From contig CADBNI010000021.1 of assembly GCA_902795965.1 (NCBI GenBank), positions 86,588 through 150,587 of the forward strand: a stretch of 64,000 nucleotides of DNA. The letters are read 5' to 3'. A program made the position numbers and the translations under genes. Origin of the DNA: an uncultured bacterium (GTDB taxonomy: Bacteria > Cyanobacteriota > Vampirovibrionia > Gastranaerophilales > Gastranaerophilaceae). The number at the start of each line of letters is the position of its first letter. The first letter of the stretch is position 1. The notes under the pieces are model-generated. The model had not been told where the DNA came from. It did no database searches and saw only the letters and a program-made list of their open reading frames with translations. Shown one piece after another: positions 31,622-39,297 of this stretch.

Positions 31622-32499
31622 AAAAATTTTTGTTGGCGGTTTTGATTATGAATTTGATGCTCCCGACTTTCGCAATAACTTTGGACGATATAAAATCTCC
31701 AAGACCTAATGCTTACAGAGCGGGGCTTTCTGACGATCCCGAAAACGAATATACGGAAGCAAAATCCTCAAGTCCCGTCCATCAGGAATACGTAAAAAAA
31801 GATGCAACTCAATTTGATTCAAATGACTTGACTTACGCGGATTTGAGCATAAAACAGATTTCAAGAGAAATTGCAGCGGATTTGGAACTTGATCAAAACG
31901 ATTTGGTCGGAGATTTGTCCGTATTGTGGCAGGGTGCTGCAACACAAAGTGATACGATTAACTTTGCAATATACAAACTTGCAAATCCCGATGAAAACAA
32001 ACCTGATGAAAAATCTGTTAAAAAAGTGCTTTCTTCTATAGCAAGCATGTCGACACTTGTCGGTGCAAGTATTCCAAACCCCGCTATTGCCGCAAGTTCT
32101 TTAATCGGAAGTAATATTTTGGGGATTATGTCGCAGGATACCAAAGCTCTGAATTATAAATATACAAAAGTTACCGATGCCGATATGATTATTTTGGTCA
32201 GAAAAATCGAAGATTTACAGCAAAGAACGGTCGATTTGTATTACGATTATATGACTGCTCGGAAAAAACTAAAAATGCTTGAGGATATTACAAAAGAACG
32301 TAAAAGAAATTATGATATCGCTCAAAATATGTCAAGAGAGTTGGTTTTGATTACCGACGCTTATTACAGAACGGCACTTGATAATCAAATGCATGCCAAA
32401 ACGGATTTTCTTGCCAAACGTGCTTCTTTGGAACAATTTGTCGGGAACGAAGTGTTTGTTCAGTTTGAAAAAGATTTGTCGGAAAGAGAGAAAAAATAA
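31618..32499 (+). CDS. Secreted helical protein, paralogue 2 (TolC-like coiled coil)
   Basis: A 293-residue protein with a signal peptide (MKKFLLAVLIMNLMLPTFAI). It parallels the preceding gene: LSVLWQGAATQSDTINFAIY, a Gly/Ala/Ser-rich hydrophobic stretch (STLVGASIPNPAIAASSLIG), then IEDLQQRTVDLYYDYMTARK in a C-terminal coiled coil. The pair arose by tandem duplication and is translationally coupled, so the products may form a heteromeric envelope complex. A lipoate-ligase-like gene begins 2 nt after its stop. Confidence 0.7.
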   Translation: MKKFLLAVLIMNLMLPTFAITLDDIKSPRPNAYRAGLSDDPENEYTEAKSSSPVHQEYVKKDATQFDSNDLTYADLSIKQISREIAADLELDQNDLVGDLSVLWQGAATQSDTINFAIYKLANPDENKPDEKSVKKVLSSIASMSTLVGASIPNPAIAASSLIGSNILGIMSQDTKALNYKYTKVTDADMIILVRKIEDLQQRTVDLYYDYMTARKKLKMLEDITKERKRNYDIAQNMSRELVLITDAYYRTALDNQMHAKTDFLAKRASLEQFVGNEVFVQFEKDLSEREKK

Positions 32500-32501
32500 A
32501 A

Positions 32502-33161
32502 TTGACAAAATTTATTCCGTATGAGGTTAAAACAGGGCAGGAAAATATGCAAATCGACTCGGATTTGCTTAATGATGCCATACAAAATAATTTAAATGAA
32601 CCTGTTTTCAGACTTTACGGCTGGTCGCCCGCGTGTGTTTCTCTCGGAAGAAACCAAAACGATAACTTTGTTGATGAAAATTTACTCAAACGGCATAAGC
32701 TCGATTTGGTAAGACGCTTGACGGGCGGACGCGCACTTTTGCACGACAACGAGATAACGTATTCTTACGTTTGTCCCATAAATTCCTTGAAATGCGGAGA
32801 AAATGTAACAAATTCCTACAAAGAAATTTCGCAAATTCTTATTGACGTATTTAAAAATTTGGGGATTGAACTTGATTTTGGCGGAGTAAAAAAATTCCGC
32901 GGGCATGTTGATTATTGTATGCTTATTTCAACCGGAGCAGATTTGTGTTACGAGGGCAAAAAGCTGATAGGTTCGGCACAATTCAGAAAAAACGGTTATA
33001 TTTTGCAACATGGTTCAATTCTTTATGATTATGACAGAAAACTGCTTGAAGAAATATTTAAGGAAGAAATTGATACATCTTCAATAATTTCCGTCAAAGA
33101 AATAAATCCCGATTTGACAAAAGAAGATATAATCAACGCTTTTAAAATTTTCCTGTTATAA
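32502..33161 (+). CDS. Lipoate-protein ligase A/octanoyltransferase LipM-like protein
   Basis: A 219-residue BPL/LplA/LipB-fold enzyme. Typical blocks are YGWSPACVSLGRNQNDNF, VRRLTGGRALLHDNEITYSY and KKLIGSAQFRKNGYILQHGS. Such proteins attach octanoate or lipoate to lipoyl domains. Cys in HVDYCMLIST may correspond to the LipM catalytic cysteine, favouring an octanoyltransferase; a ligase cannot be excluded. The start is TTG, 2 nt after the previous stop, with translation probably coupled. The protein is shorter than usual LplA (about 330) and lacks the C-terminal domain. Confidence 0.85.
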   Translation: MTKFIPYEVKTGQENMQIDSDLLNDAIQNNLNEPVFRLYGWSPACVSLGRNQNDNFVDENLLKRHKLDLVRRLTGGRALLHDNEITYSYVCPINSLKCGENVTNSYKEISQILIDVFKNLGIELDFGGVKKFRGHVDYCMLISTGADLCYEGKKLIGSAQFRKNGYILQHGSILYDYDRKLLEEIFKEEIDTSSIISVKEINPDLTKEDIINAFKIFLL

Positions 33162-33179
33162 TAATTTTAGGAGGCAGCT

Positions 33180-34178
33180 ATGCAGAGAATTGTTTCAGGA
33201 ATGAGATCGACAGGAAAATTACACTTCGGACACTATTTGGGTGTAATTCAAAACTGGGTAAAATTACAGCACGAATATGAAAGTTATTTTTTCGTAGCCG
33301 ACTGGCATGCACTTACCACAAAGTATGACAAAACGGAAACCCTGAAACAGGATGTAAAAGATGTTGTTGCGGATTGGCTTGCCTGCGGGATTGACCCCGA
33401 AGTTTCGACAATCTATGTACAATCTCTTGTTCCAGAAATTGCCGAGTTGAATGTTTATTTGAGCATGGTTACTCCGCAAAACTGGGTTGAACGCGATCCG
33501 ACACTCAAAGATATGGCAAAAATTCTCAGAACAAAAGAAGGTACAAACTCTCAAATCAGTTACGGTCTGATGGGCTATCCCGTTTTGATGAGTGCCGATA
33601 TTATGATGTTTAATGCGCATGCCGTACCCGTTGGCAATGATCAGGTTGCGCATATTGAGATTACGCGTGATATTGCAAGAAGGTTTAATAATATTTATAA
33701 AACGGATTTCTTTAACGAACCAAAACCGCTTTTGAACGATTGTTCACTTATCTGCGGACTTGACGGAAATAAAATGGGTAAATCTTTCCAAAACGACATA
33801 AAAATTTCCGATACCGAAGAAGTAACCGCTAAAAAAATAATGACGGCTATAACCGACAGAAGCCGTCTCAGACGTGATGACTTGGGACACCCCGAGCAGT
33901 GTGAAGTTGCGTTTAAATATTGGAAAATATTCGGTGACGAAAATCAGGTTGAAACGGTAAGATGCGAATGTGAAAAGGGTAAAAGAGGCTGTGCCGATTG
34001 TAAGAGACAGTTAGGCGCGTTGATTAACGAAAAATTTGCACCAATCAGAGAAAAACGCAAATACTATGACGAACACCCCGAAGAAGTTGAAAGAATTATA
34101 AAAGAGGGTTCCGAAAAAGCTCGTATTGAAGCGCGCAAAACAATCGAAAAAGTTCGGGAAATTATCGGAATGTACTGA
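33180..34178 (+). CDS. trpS: Tryptophan--tRNA ligase
   Basis: A 332-residue class I synthetase charging tRNA-Trp. The HIGH-type motif is TGKLHFGHYLG (residues 11-21). The KMSKS-type motif is GNKMGKSFQN, and MGYPVLMSADIMMF and VPVGNDQVAHIEITRDIARR are Trp-site blocks. A Cys-rich CECEKGKRGCADCKRQ segment near residue 263 may bind zinc, as in some bacterial TrpRS. AGGAGG lies before the ATG. The 3' end overlaps a convergent glycosyltransferase by 17 bp. Confidence 0.97.
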   Translation: MQRIVSGMRSTGKLHFGHYLGVIQNWVKLQHEYESYFFVADWHALTTKYDKTETLKQDVKDVVADWLACGIDPEVSTIYVQSLVPEIAELNVYLSMVTPQNWVERDPTLKDMAKILRTKEGTNSQISYGLMGYPVLMSADIMMFNAHAVPVGNDQVAHIEITRDIARRFNNIYKTDFFNEPKPLLNDCSLICGLDGNKMGKSFQNDIKISDTEEVTAKKIMTAITDRSRLRRDDLGHPEQCEVAFKYWKIFGDENQVETVRCECEKGKRGCADCKRQLGALINEKFAPIREKRKYYDEHPEEVERIIKEGSEKARIEARKTIEKVREIIGMY

Positions 34179-35124
34179 TTTTTGCAAGTCCCTGCTTAAA
34201 TTTCAATTTCCAATAACCGTCTTTTATGTCGGGATTGAAGTTTTTCCACCAGCCGAAAGGATATTCGCTCTTTATGTGTTCCAAAAGTTTCAAATATTCT
34301 TTGTAATAATCGGGTTTTAATTCTTCGTCAAATTTTCCGAGCCATGATGTCGCTTTGGAAAAATATTTGTTTACAAAAATATATTTGTATTCATCAATTT
34401 TACCGAGTTCTTTCAGAAGATTTTCCGCACCGTAAAATACGTAAATCGGTGAAAAATTTTTCTTTTTATTTACGGAAGTTGTACTGCCCAAACGATTTTT
34501 GCGGTAACAGTAAAGATTTTCGGGCAATACGGCAATTCTTTCCGCCGTAATAAATGCATGAAAATTCGGAAGTTGGTCTTGTCCCGCTCTGATGTTTTGG
34601 AATTTAATATTATTTTTCAGCAGAAAATCGCGCCTGTACAGTTTTGTCCAGGTTGTTGTCGGAAATTTAAAAATATCTGATTTCAAATCTTTTGCACTAT
34701 AAACTCCCCTAAAATATTTTTTCGGAAATTTTGTAATACTGTAACCGCCTAACCTGCCTTTACCGTTATGATATGAAAGCCCGCCGAAAATCAGCATATC
34801 GGTTTTCAATTCATCAGCTTTTTTGATAAGTTTTTTTATGGAATTATCCCTTAACCAATCGTCACCGTCAATAAAAAGAACATATTCGCCCTGTGCTTTT
34901 TCAAGTCCTATATTCCTTGCCGCCCCGGAGCCTTCGTTTTCTTTGTCGATAATTTTTACCCCGAGTTTTTTATATTTGTTCAAAACATCAAGTGAATTGT
35001 CCTTAGACCCATCATTAATACAAATGATTTCCATATCCTCAAAATCCTGTTTTAATATACTGTCCAGGCATTTTGAGATATATTTTGCTATATTATAGAT
35101 AGGTACAATTACCGACAACTTCAT
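34162..35124 (-). CDS. Family 2 glycosyltransferase
   Basis: A 320-residue GT2 enzyme with a classic GT-A domain: SVIVPIYNIAKYISKCLDSI, IICINDGSKDNS, then FIDGDDWL carrying the D-x-D motif. No membrane helices are evident. Enzymes of this kind add sugars to LPS, capsule or glycan chains in the cytoplasm. Flanking genes give no pathway context, though LPS genes are present elsewhere in the window. Confidence 0.9.
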   Translation of the reverse strand: MKLSVIVPIYNIAKYISKCLDSILKQDFEDMEIICINDGSKDNSLDVLNKYKKLGVKIIDKENEGSGAARNIGLEKAQGEYVLFIDGDDWLRDNSIKKLIKKADELKTDMLIFGGLSYHNGKGRLGGYSITKFPKKYFRGVYSAKDLKSDIFKFPTTTWTKLYRRDFLLKNNIKFQNIRAGQDQLPNFHAFITAERIAVLPENLYCYRKNRLGSTTSVNKKKNFSPIYVFYGAENLLKELGKIDEYKYIFVNKYFSKATSWLGKFDEELKPDYYKEYLKLLEHIKSEYPFGWWKNFNPDIKDGYWKLKFKQGLAKISTFR

Positions 35125-35153
35125 AAAAGTTATTATACTACAAAAATTTAAAA

Positions 35154-35597
35154 TTATCTTCCAATTTCGGTAGCCTTTTGTGCCATTGATTTTGTAATAT
35201 TAATCATTGCAAGGTTGGCTTCATAAGCTCGTTGAGCCAAAATTGCATCAGCCATATCAACTGCAGGGTTTACGTTTGAGGCTCTTATGTAGCCGTTTGC
35301 ATCGGCATCAGGGTGTCCGGGGCGATAAATCTTATCACCCATCGTAGGATCTTCAACGCACCCGTTGAATACTACACCGCCTTGCAAATACGGTAAAGTT
35401 CCAACTCCGAAAACATCTTCTTTCATTGAATTCATCAGACCATGGAACGAAATATCTTCCGTAGCATTTAGGACTGGAATTTTTCTTACATAATTCGGCG
35501 TATCAACATTTGCAATGTTTTTTGCGTGAATATCAAGCCTTAAACCATGTGCTTTAAGTGCATTTGATCCGATATTCATAGATTCCATTATACTCAT
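35154..35597 (-). CDS. flgC: Flagellar basal-body rod protein FlgC
   Basis: A 147-residue proximal rod protein of normal length. N-terminal LRLDIHAKNIANVDTPNYVR and C-terminal NPAVDMADAILAQRAYEANL, then IT..MAQKATEIGR, are family hallmarks. It is the last gene of the reverse rod operon, 39 nt after flgB. Confidence 0.96.
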   Translation of the reverse strand: MSIMESMNIGSNALKAHGLRLDIHAKNIANVDTPNYVRKIPVLNATEDISFHGLMNSMKEDVFGVGTLPYLQGGVVFNGCVEDPTMGDKIYRPGHPDADANGYIRASNVNPAVDMADAILAQRAYEANLAMINITKSMAQKATEIGR

Positions 35598-35636
35598 TTT
35601 TTACGCCTTTCCGAGGTTTGCCCCTCGTGCAAATTT

Positions 35637-35984
35637 TTATTTACCTACATTAATTACGGTTTTCATTTCCGTTATTATATTTGACATTCTTCTTGTTGCC
35701 ATCGTATAAAGAAGTGAATTTTCCTGCAAAGCCATCAATTCCTGATCAACTTCAATTTCTTGTCCGCGTCTTTCTTCGATTACGCCCGAAGGCCCGAGTT
35801 TTTCTGATAATTTGGTTTCAAGAGGATTGTTCAAAGTCCCGAGATAATCCGAAAAATTTACATCTCTGCGAACATATCCGGGGGTGTCCACGTTAGCAAG
35901 GTTTGAACCCAAAGCGCGTTGTCTTTGAGTTATCAAATCCATCATTAATGTGACTTTGCCCATATTATCAAGTGATGAAAACAT
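35637..35984 (-). CDS. flgB: Flagellar basal-body rod protein FlgB
   Basis: A 115-residue proximal rod protein. ITQRQRALGSNLANVDTPGY is the FlgB/FlgC signature and the C-terminal ALQENSLLYTMATRRMSNII helix is typical. It is the most membrane-proximal rod subunit. AAGGAT-like sequence precedes the ATG. It lies 14 nt downstream of the flgG-type gene. Confidence 0.95.
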   Translation of the reverse strand: MFSSLDNMGKVTLMMDLITQRQRALGSNLANVDTPGYVRRDVNFSDYLGTLNNPLETKLSEKLGPSGVIEERRGQEIEVDQELMALQENSLLYTMATRRMSNIITEMKTVINVGK

Positions 35985-35998
35985 CTTTTATCCTTTCA

Positions 35999-36712
35999 TT
36001 ATTCTCTTATGTTAATTGCTTTGTTGTACATATCGTCAACAACTTTCATCATACGCGTACTTGCAATCAGTGAAGCGTTTAGCCTTAACATATCTGCCGT
36101 AGAGGAGTAAACATTTGTGTTAGAGGTTTCAAGGTTGTTTTGGCAAATACATTCATGCTCTCTGACTAATTGCGGTTCGCCCGATTCTTCCGTCGGAACA
36201 AGTTTGTTCATTCCGATGGATTCAAGATTTTCCTGTGATGCAAATCTTACGAGTGGAATCGTTCCCAATTTTTTGGGTTTTGTATTAGCGGCATCATAAG
36301 CAAATACTTCTCCGTTCGGTTTAATTACAAATTTGTAGCAATTTGTGGGGATTTTTATGCCTTCACCGACAATCCAATCATCATTTGTAACCAAATATCC
36401 GTCTTTTCCCTGTTTAAAAGCTCCGTCACGAGTGTATGCAACTTCACCTTCGGGTGAAATTACGGGAATAAATCCTGTTCCGTTTATTGCAACATCATAA
36501 GGATTACTTGTAACTTGAATTGAACCTGCCTGATAATCCGTTCTGATTGCACCGGTCAAATATCCGTCCTCTTTGAGCATTTGTTCAAAAGTTACGGATT
36601 TGTATCCTCTTGTATTCATATTGGCGAGATTGTTTGCCACGTAACCTAATTTTTCAAACTGTAAGGTTACGTTATTTACACCTTTTCTTACTATACCTTG
36701 CATACTGTACAT
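35999..36712 (-). CDS. flgG: Flagellar distal rod protein FlgG-like
   Basis: A 237-residue rod/hook basal-body protein. It has the N-terminal QFEKLGYVANNLANMNTRGY motif, central YDVAINGTGFIPVISPEGEV and TRDGAFKQGKDGYLVTNDDW, and a C-terminal helix LIASTRMMKVVDDMYNKAIN. It is shorter than typical FlgG (about 260). It pairs with a second FlgF/FlgG-type gene immediately upstream; which one is F and which G is an inference from order. Confidence 0.88.
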   Translation of the reverse strand: MYSMQGIVRKGVNNVTLQFEKLGYVANNLANMNTRGYKSVTFEQMLKEDGYLTGAIRTDYQAGSIQVTSNPYDVAINGTGFIPVISPEGEVAYTRDGAFKQGKDGYLVTNDDWIVGEGIKIPTNCYKFVIKPNGEVFAYDAANTKPKKLGTIPLVRFASQENLESIGMNKLVPTEESGEPQLVREHECICQNNLETSNTNVYSSTADMLRLNASLIASTRMMKVVDDMYNKAINIRE

Positions 36713-36725
36713 GATTTATTCCTCA

Positions 36726-37424
36726 CTATGTAGTACTGCCTAATTGTGAAATTACTTTTTGCAGATTTTGGTTTTGAATCATAAAAATCTGCCTGTTTGC
36801 TTCAAAGTTTCTTATAATCGGCATCATACCGATAAATTCGTTCTGTAAAGACACGTTTGAATATTCGTTGTAACCTTGTTTTACCTGCGGATCGAGTACG
36901 GCAACCCCGTTTGAATCCACAACTCCTATATGTCCTGCAAATTCCAATTTGTGCGTTTTTCTGTTCAAAACACTTACCATGCCTTTTGCGTTAATTTTTA
37001 CATCATCAATTTTTTCCGGCACAACAGGTAGTTTTATCGGTACACCTGCGTTTGAAAGCACTTTTGCATCTTCAAGCGTCAAGAGATTTCCTTCTTTGTC
37101 GAGTTTAAATCTTCCGTCGCGTGTAAGTTTAACCCCTTCATCATTTTGGATTTGGAAATAACCCTTGTTTGCGATAGCCAAATCAAGCGGATTGTCGGAC
37201 ATAGCAATACGCCCTACTTTATCGTCAATGGTTTGCGAAAGCCCGTGAACTCCGATAAATTCCGTAAACGAAGAAACAACCGGGTCTTTTCTTTGAAATC
37301 CGATTTTGTCAAATCCCGTGACATTATCGTTATACATACCCAAAAGTTCGCTTTGAACATGCATTGCTCTCAGTGATGTTGTTAATCCTTTTTCACAGAA
37401 TCTTATTCCGCCGTGTATTATCAT
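36726..37424 (-). CDS. Flagellar rod protein FlgF/FlgG family
   Basis: A 232-residue rod protein of the FlgF/G family. GMYNDNVTGFDKIGFQRKDP corresponds to the NLANxxTxGYK motif. PLDLAIANKGYFQIQNDEGV and TRDGRFKLDKEGNLLTLEDA are clear, and the C-terminal FEANRQIFMIQNQNLQKVIS helix matches rod proteins. It is the first gene of the reverse operon F/G, G, B, C, with B and C at the 3' end instead of the usual leading position. Confidence 0.85.
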   Translation of the reverse strand: MIIHGGIRFCEKGLTTSLRAMHVQSELLGMYNDNVTGFDKIGFQRKDPVVSSFTEFIGVHGLSQTIDDKVGRIAMSDNPLDLAIANKGYFQIQNDEGVKLTRDGRFKLDKEGNLLTLEDAKVLSNAGVPIKLPVVPEKIDDVKINAKGMVSVLNRKTHKLEFAGHIGVVDSNGVAVLDPQVKQGYNEYSNVSLQNEFIGMMPIIRNFEANRQIFMIQNQNLQKVISQLGSTT

Positions 37425-37555
37425 GACTACCTCTTTTTTCTACATTATCGGATATATATATAATGATTTTAACAATATTGTTAAAAATCCTTTGTTTGGT
37501 GTATGTCTTAATGAAAATTTTTAGGAAGTCAATGTTTTTTCAAATAGGAAGTTAA

Positions 37556-37669
37556 ATTGTCATGCTGAACTTGACAAAGCTAACCGCTTTTCGTCCCACT
37601 GAACTTGATGCAGGGTCTATCCACTTTAATTAATATTGATAGATTCCGAATCGAGTTCGGAATGACAAT
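37556..37669. repeat. Dispersed palindromic repeat with terminal inverted repeats
   Basis: The element is bounded by ATTGTCAT (37556-37563) and ATGACAAT (37662-37669). It contains TTCCGAA-TCGAG-TTCGGAA (37644-37662). CATGCTGAA, TCTATC, TAATATTGAT and GATAGATTCCG also occur at 63763-63841. It occupies most of the 328-bp gap between the rod operon and cassette D. The left part of the gap (37425-37555) shows only AT-rich sequence. Confidence 0.7.
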
Positions 37670-37708
37670 GTTCCCGCAAAGGGAGAGGGGAAATATTTTA
37701 CGATAAGT

Positions 37709-37748
37709 ACTTACCCGACTTACCTAACTTATCTTACTTACCAAACTT
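37709..37748. repeat. 9-bp tandem repeat array ACTTACCNN
   Basis: Four nonamers, ACTTACCCG, ACTTACCTA, ACTTATCTT, ACTTACCAA, then ACTT. They end 5 nt from the 3' end of pilin D. The reverse complement (NNGGTAAGT) resembles the GTGAGTNNN array at 57015-57050. Confidence 0.75.
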
Positions 37749-37752
37749 TAAA

Positions 37753-38475
37753 TCACCACGGATAATCTTTCTCGATTTTCCACCCGTCATGCATGATTAA
37801 TCCGCTGCAATATGTACCTGCATTACTTGTTGCAGTCTTTGAACAGCCATATATCCCTGATGTTAATTCAGTTCTGCTCATACCTTGACCATACATATAC
37901 ACACCACTTCTGTCAAAATTGCCACGGGAATCATTTCTTGATGTTTTAGCTATTACAATATCAAATGCATCTTTGCCTGTTTTATTCGGACCTTTTTTAC
38001 CGTTTAAATCCACATATATTTCACAAAAAGAACCTCGAGGCCAAAAACCGATAACACTTCCGTTAGCCAAAACCATGCCGTAAGTTGAGTTTTGTGATGC
38101 CGGGAAATACGAATTATCAGCAACACCGTTTGTTCTTGTATATTTATCAGCCCAGCATTCGTTGGATAAATATTTGCATTCTTTTGCTACTTTTATGTAG
38201 GGTTTCAGATACTGTTCAAAAAATGCTTTTCCATAAGTGTACGTATTTCCGTTAAAACCATTTGAATCAGGTATCTCCCAAGTTTCCAAAAGTCCGTTTT
38301 CGGTTTCTGACATTCTGACCGCCTGATACAATATACTGTAAGTTTCTTTTAAACGATTGACCGTTACATGTTTTTGGTAATTCGCAATTAATGTCGGCAT
38401 GGTTACTGCCGCAACAACTCCGATAATTCCGAGGGTTATGAGAATTTCGGCAAGTGTAAAACCTTTTTTCATCAA
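37753..38475 (-). CDS. Prepilin-like protein, cassette D
   Basis: A 240-residue pilin-like protein with leader MMKKG (Gly at -1) before FTLAEILITLGIIGVVAAVT. The helix is LKETYSILYQAVRMSE. Cysteines in KECKYLSNECWADKY recur at the same place in cassette E. The loop is YVDLNGKKGPNKTGKDAFDI, and the tail DGWKIEKDYPW is shared with E and partly F. GGAAG precedes the start. It is divergent from an HTH gene at 38614. Confidence 0.9.
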   Translation of the reverse strand: MMKKGFTLAEILITLGIIGVVAAVTMPTLIANYQKHVTVNRLKETYSILYQAVRMSETENGLLETWEIPDSNGFNGNTYTYGKAFFEQYLKPYIKVAKECKYLSNECWADKYTRTNGVADNSYFPASQNSTYGMVLANGSVIGFWPRGSFCEIYVDLNGKKGPNKTGKDAFDIVIAKTSRNDSRGNFDRSGVYMYGQGMSRTELTSGIYGCSKTATSNAGTYCSGLIMHDGWKIEKDYPW

Positions 38476-38544
38476 CTCTTCCTTTCTTTTTTATTAAGTT
38501 ATATTCAGAAAATTTATTTAAAAATAATAAATTTTCATTAAATA

Positions 38545-38603
38545 TATATAATATTATATAATATAAATTGAAAGATGTCAATACTTATTGAAAATTATAT
38601 AAT
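38545..38603. promoter_or_regulatory. Divergent promoter/operator region of cassette D
   Basis: The perfect 16-bp palindrome TATATAATATTATATA (38545-38560) lies between the pilin and HTH starts. TATAAT at 38598-38603 is 10 nt before the HTH ATG at 38614. The region is so AT-rich that the palindrome could arise by chance. Confidence 0.4.
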
Positions 38604-38613
38604 TATTGATATT

Positions 38614-38832
38614 ATGAGCGTCAGAGAAGATTTAAAAATATTGTTGGTTAAAGAGCAAATGACATTGACAGAGCTTGCAAACGAAGCTCAGCGTCAAACA
38701 GGTAAAAAATACACTGTCTACGGACTTTCTCAAAAATTAATCAACAGTTCCATGAAGTATGACGAAATGAAGTTTCTTGCGGGGGTTTTGGGGTACAATA
38801 TAAAGTTTGAAAAGGTTAATTCATTACCATAA
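38614..38832 (+). CDS. HTH regulator, cassette D
   Basis: A 72-residue protein with a helix-turn-helix of Cro-like type: LKILLVKEQMTLTELANEAQ, then YTVYGLSQKLINSSMKYDEM and FLAGVLGYNIKFEKV. It is more diverged than the other five cassette regulators. The ATG at 38614 is preferred to an in-frame ATG at 38575 because the latter would add an Ile-rich tail (MSILIENYIIIDI) encoded by the promoter itself. TATAAT 10 nt upstream suggests a leaderless mRNA. The 3' end overlaps the TspO gene by 17 bp. Confidence 0.75.
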   Translation: MSVREDLKILLVKEQMTLTELANEAQRQTGKKYTVYGLSQKLINSSMKYDEMKFLAGVLGYNIKFEKVNSLP

Positions 38833-39202
38833 AACCGTAATTCAGGTATCCCGCAAAGCATACCCACAAAAAATACGGTATAAGCAAATATGCGGAAAGT
38901 TTTGAAACTTTATAAAACGCCGAAATTGTTGCCGCCAAAAATATCAGCAAAAGCAACAGAATTACAAATGCCAATTCCATATTCTGCCATTGGAAAAATG
39001 CGGGCGACCACAAAAAATTCAACAAAATCTGTATACTGAAAAGAACGTACCCTGCGGTTTTGCTATGAGGAGTTTTTACTCTCAAAAAGATTATAAAAGA
39101 TGCCAAAATTAAGATATAAAGCGCAATCCACGCAGGTGCAAAAACGTACGAAGGCGGAGTGAAAGGCGGTTTATTTAATGTATCATACCAATTTAAGTTC
39201 AT
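38816..39202 (-). CDS. TspO/MBR family protein (short form)
   Basis: A 128-residue tryptophan-rich membrane protein. WYDTLNKPPFTPPSYVFAPA, WIALYILIL and the C-terminal LIPYFLWVCFAGYLNYGFM are TspO hallmarks. TspO proteins bind tetrapyrroles and lipids and respond to oxidative stress. The usual family has five helices and about 155-160 residues; here the sequence starts at the WY motif, so the first helix is missing and four remain. A longer reading back to 39364 would not restore a TspO-like helix and would cross the dxs promoter. Confidence 0.82.
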   Translation of the reverse strand: MNLNWYDTLNKPPFTPPSYVFAPAWIALYILILASFIIFLRVKTPHSKTAGYVLFSIQILLNFLWSPAFFQWQNMELAFVILLLLLIFLAATISAFYKVSKLSAYLLIPYFLWVCFAGYLNYGFMVMN

Positions 39203-39244
39203 ATACTTATTATTATTTATTATGCGAAAAATGCAATTATGCAG

Positions 39245-39274
39245 TTGACTAATAGTTATTTTCTCCGATATTAT
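39245..39274 (+). promoter_or_regulatory. Promoter for dxs
   Basis: TTGACT (39245-39250), 18 bp, TATTAT (39269-39274), followed by AAAGGAGAG and the ATG at 39298. Confidence 0.6.
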
Positions 39275-39297
39275 ATTTACAAAAAGGAGAGAAAAAG

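Noticed and set aside
37709..37748. Possible CRISPR array
   Set aside because: The units are 9 bp and contiguous without spacers, and no cas gene is present.
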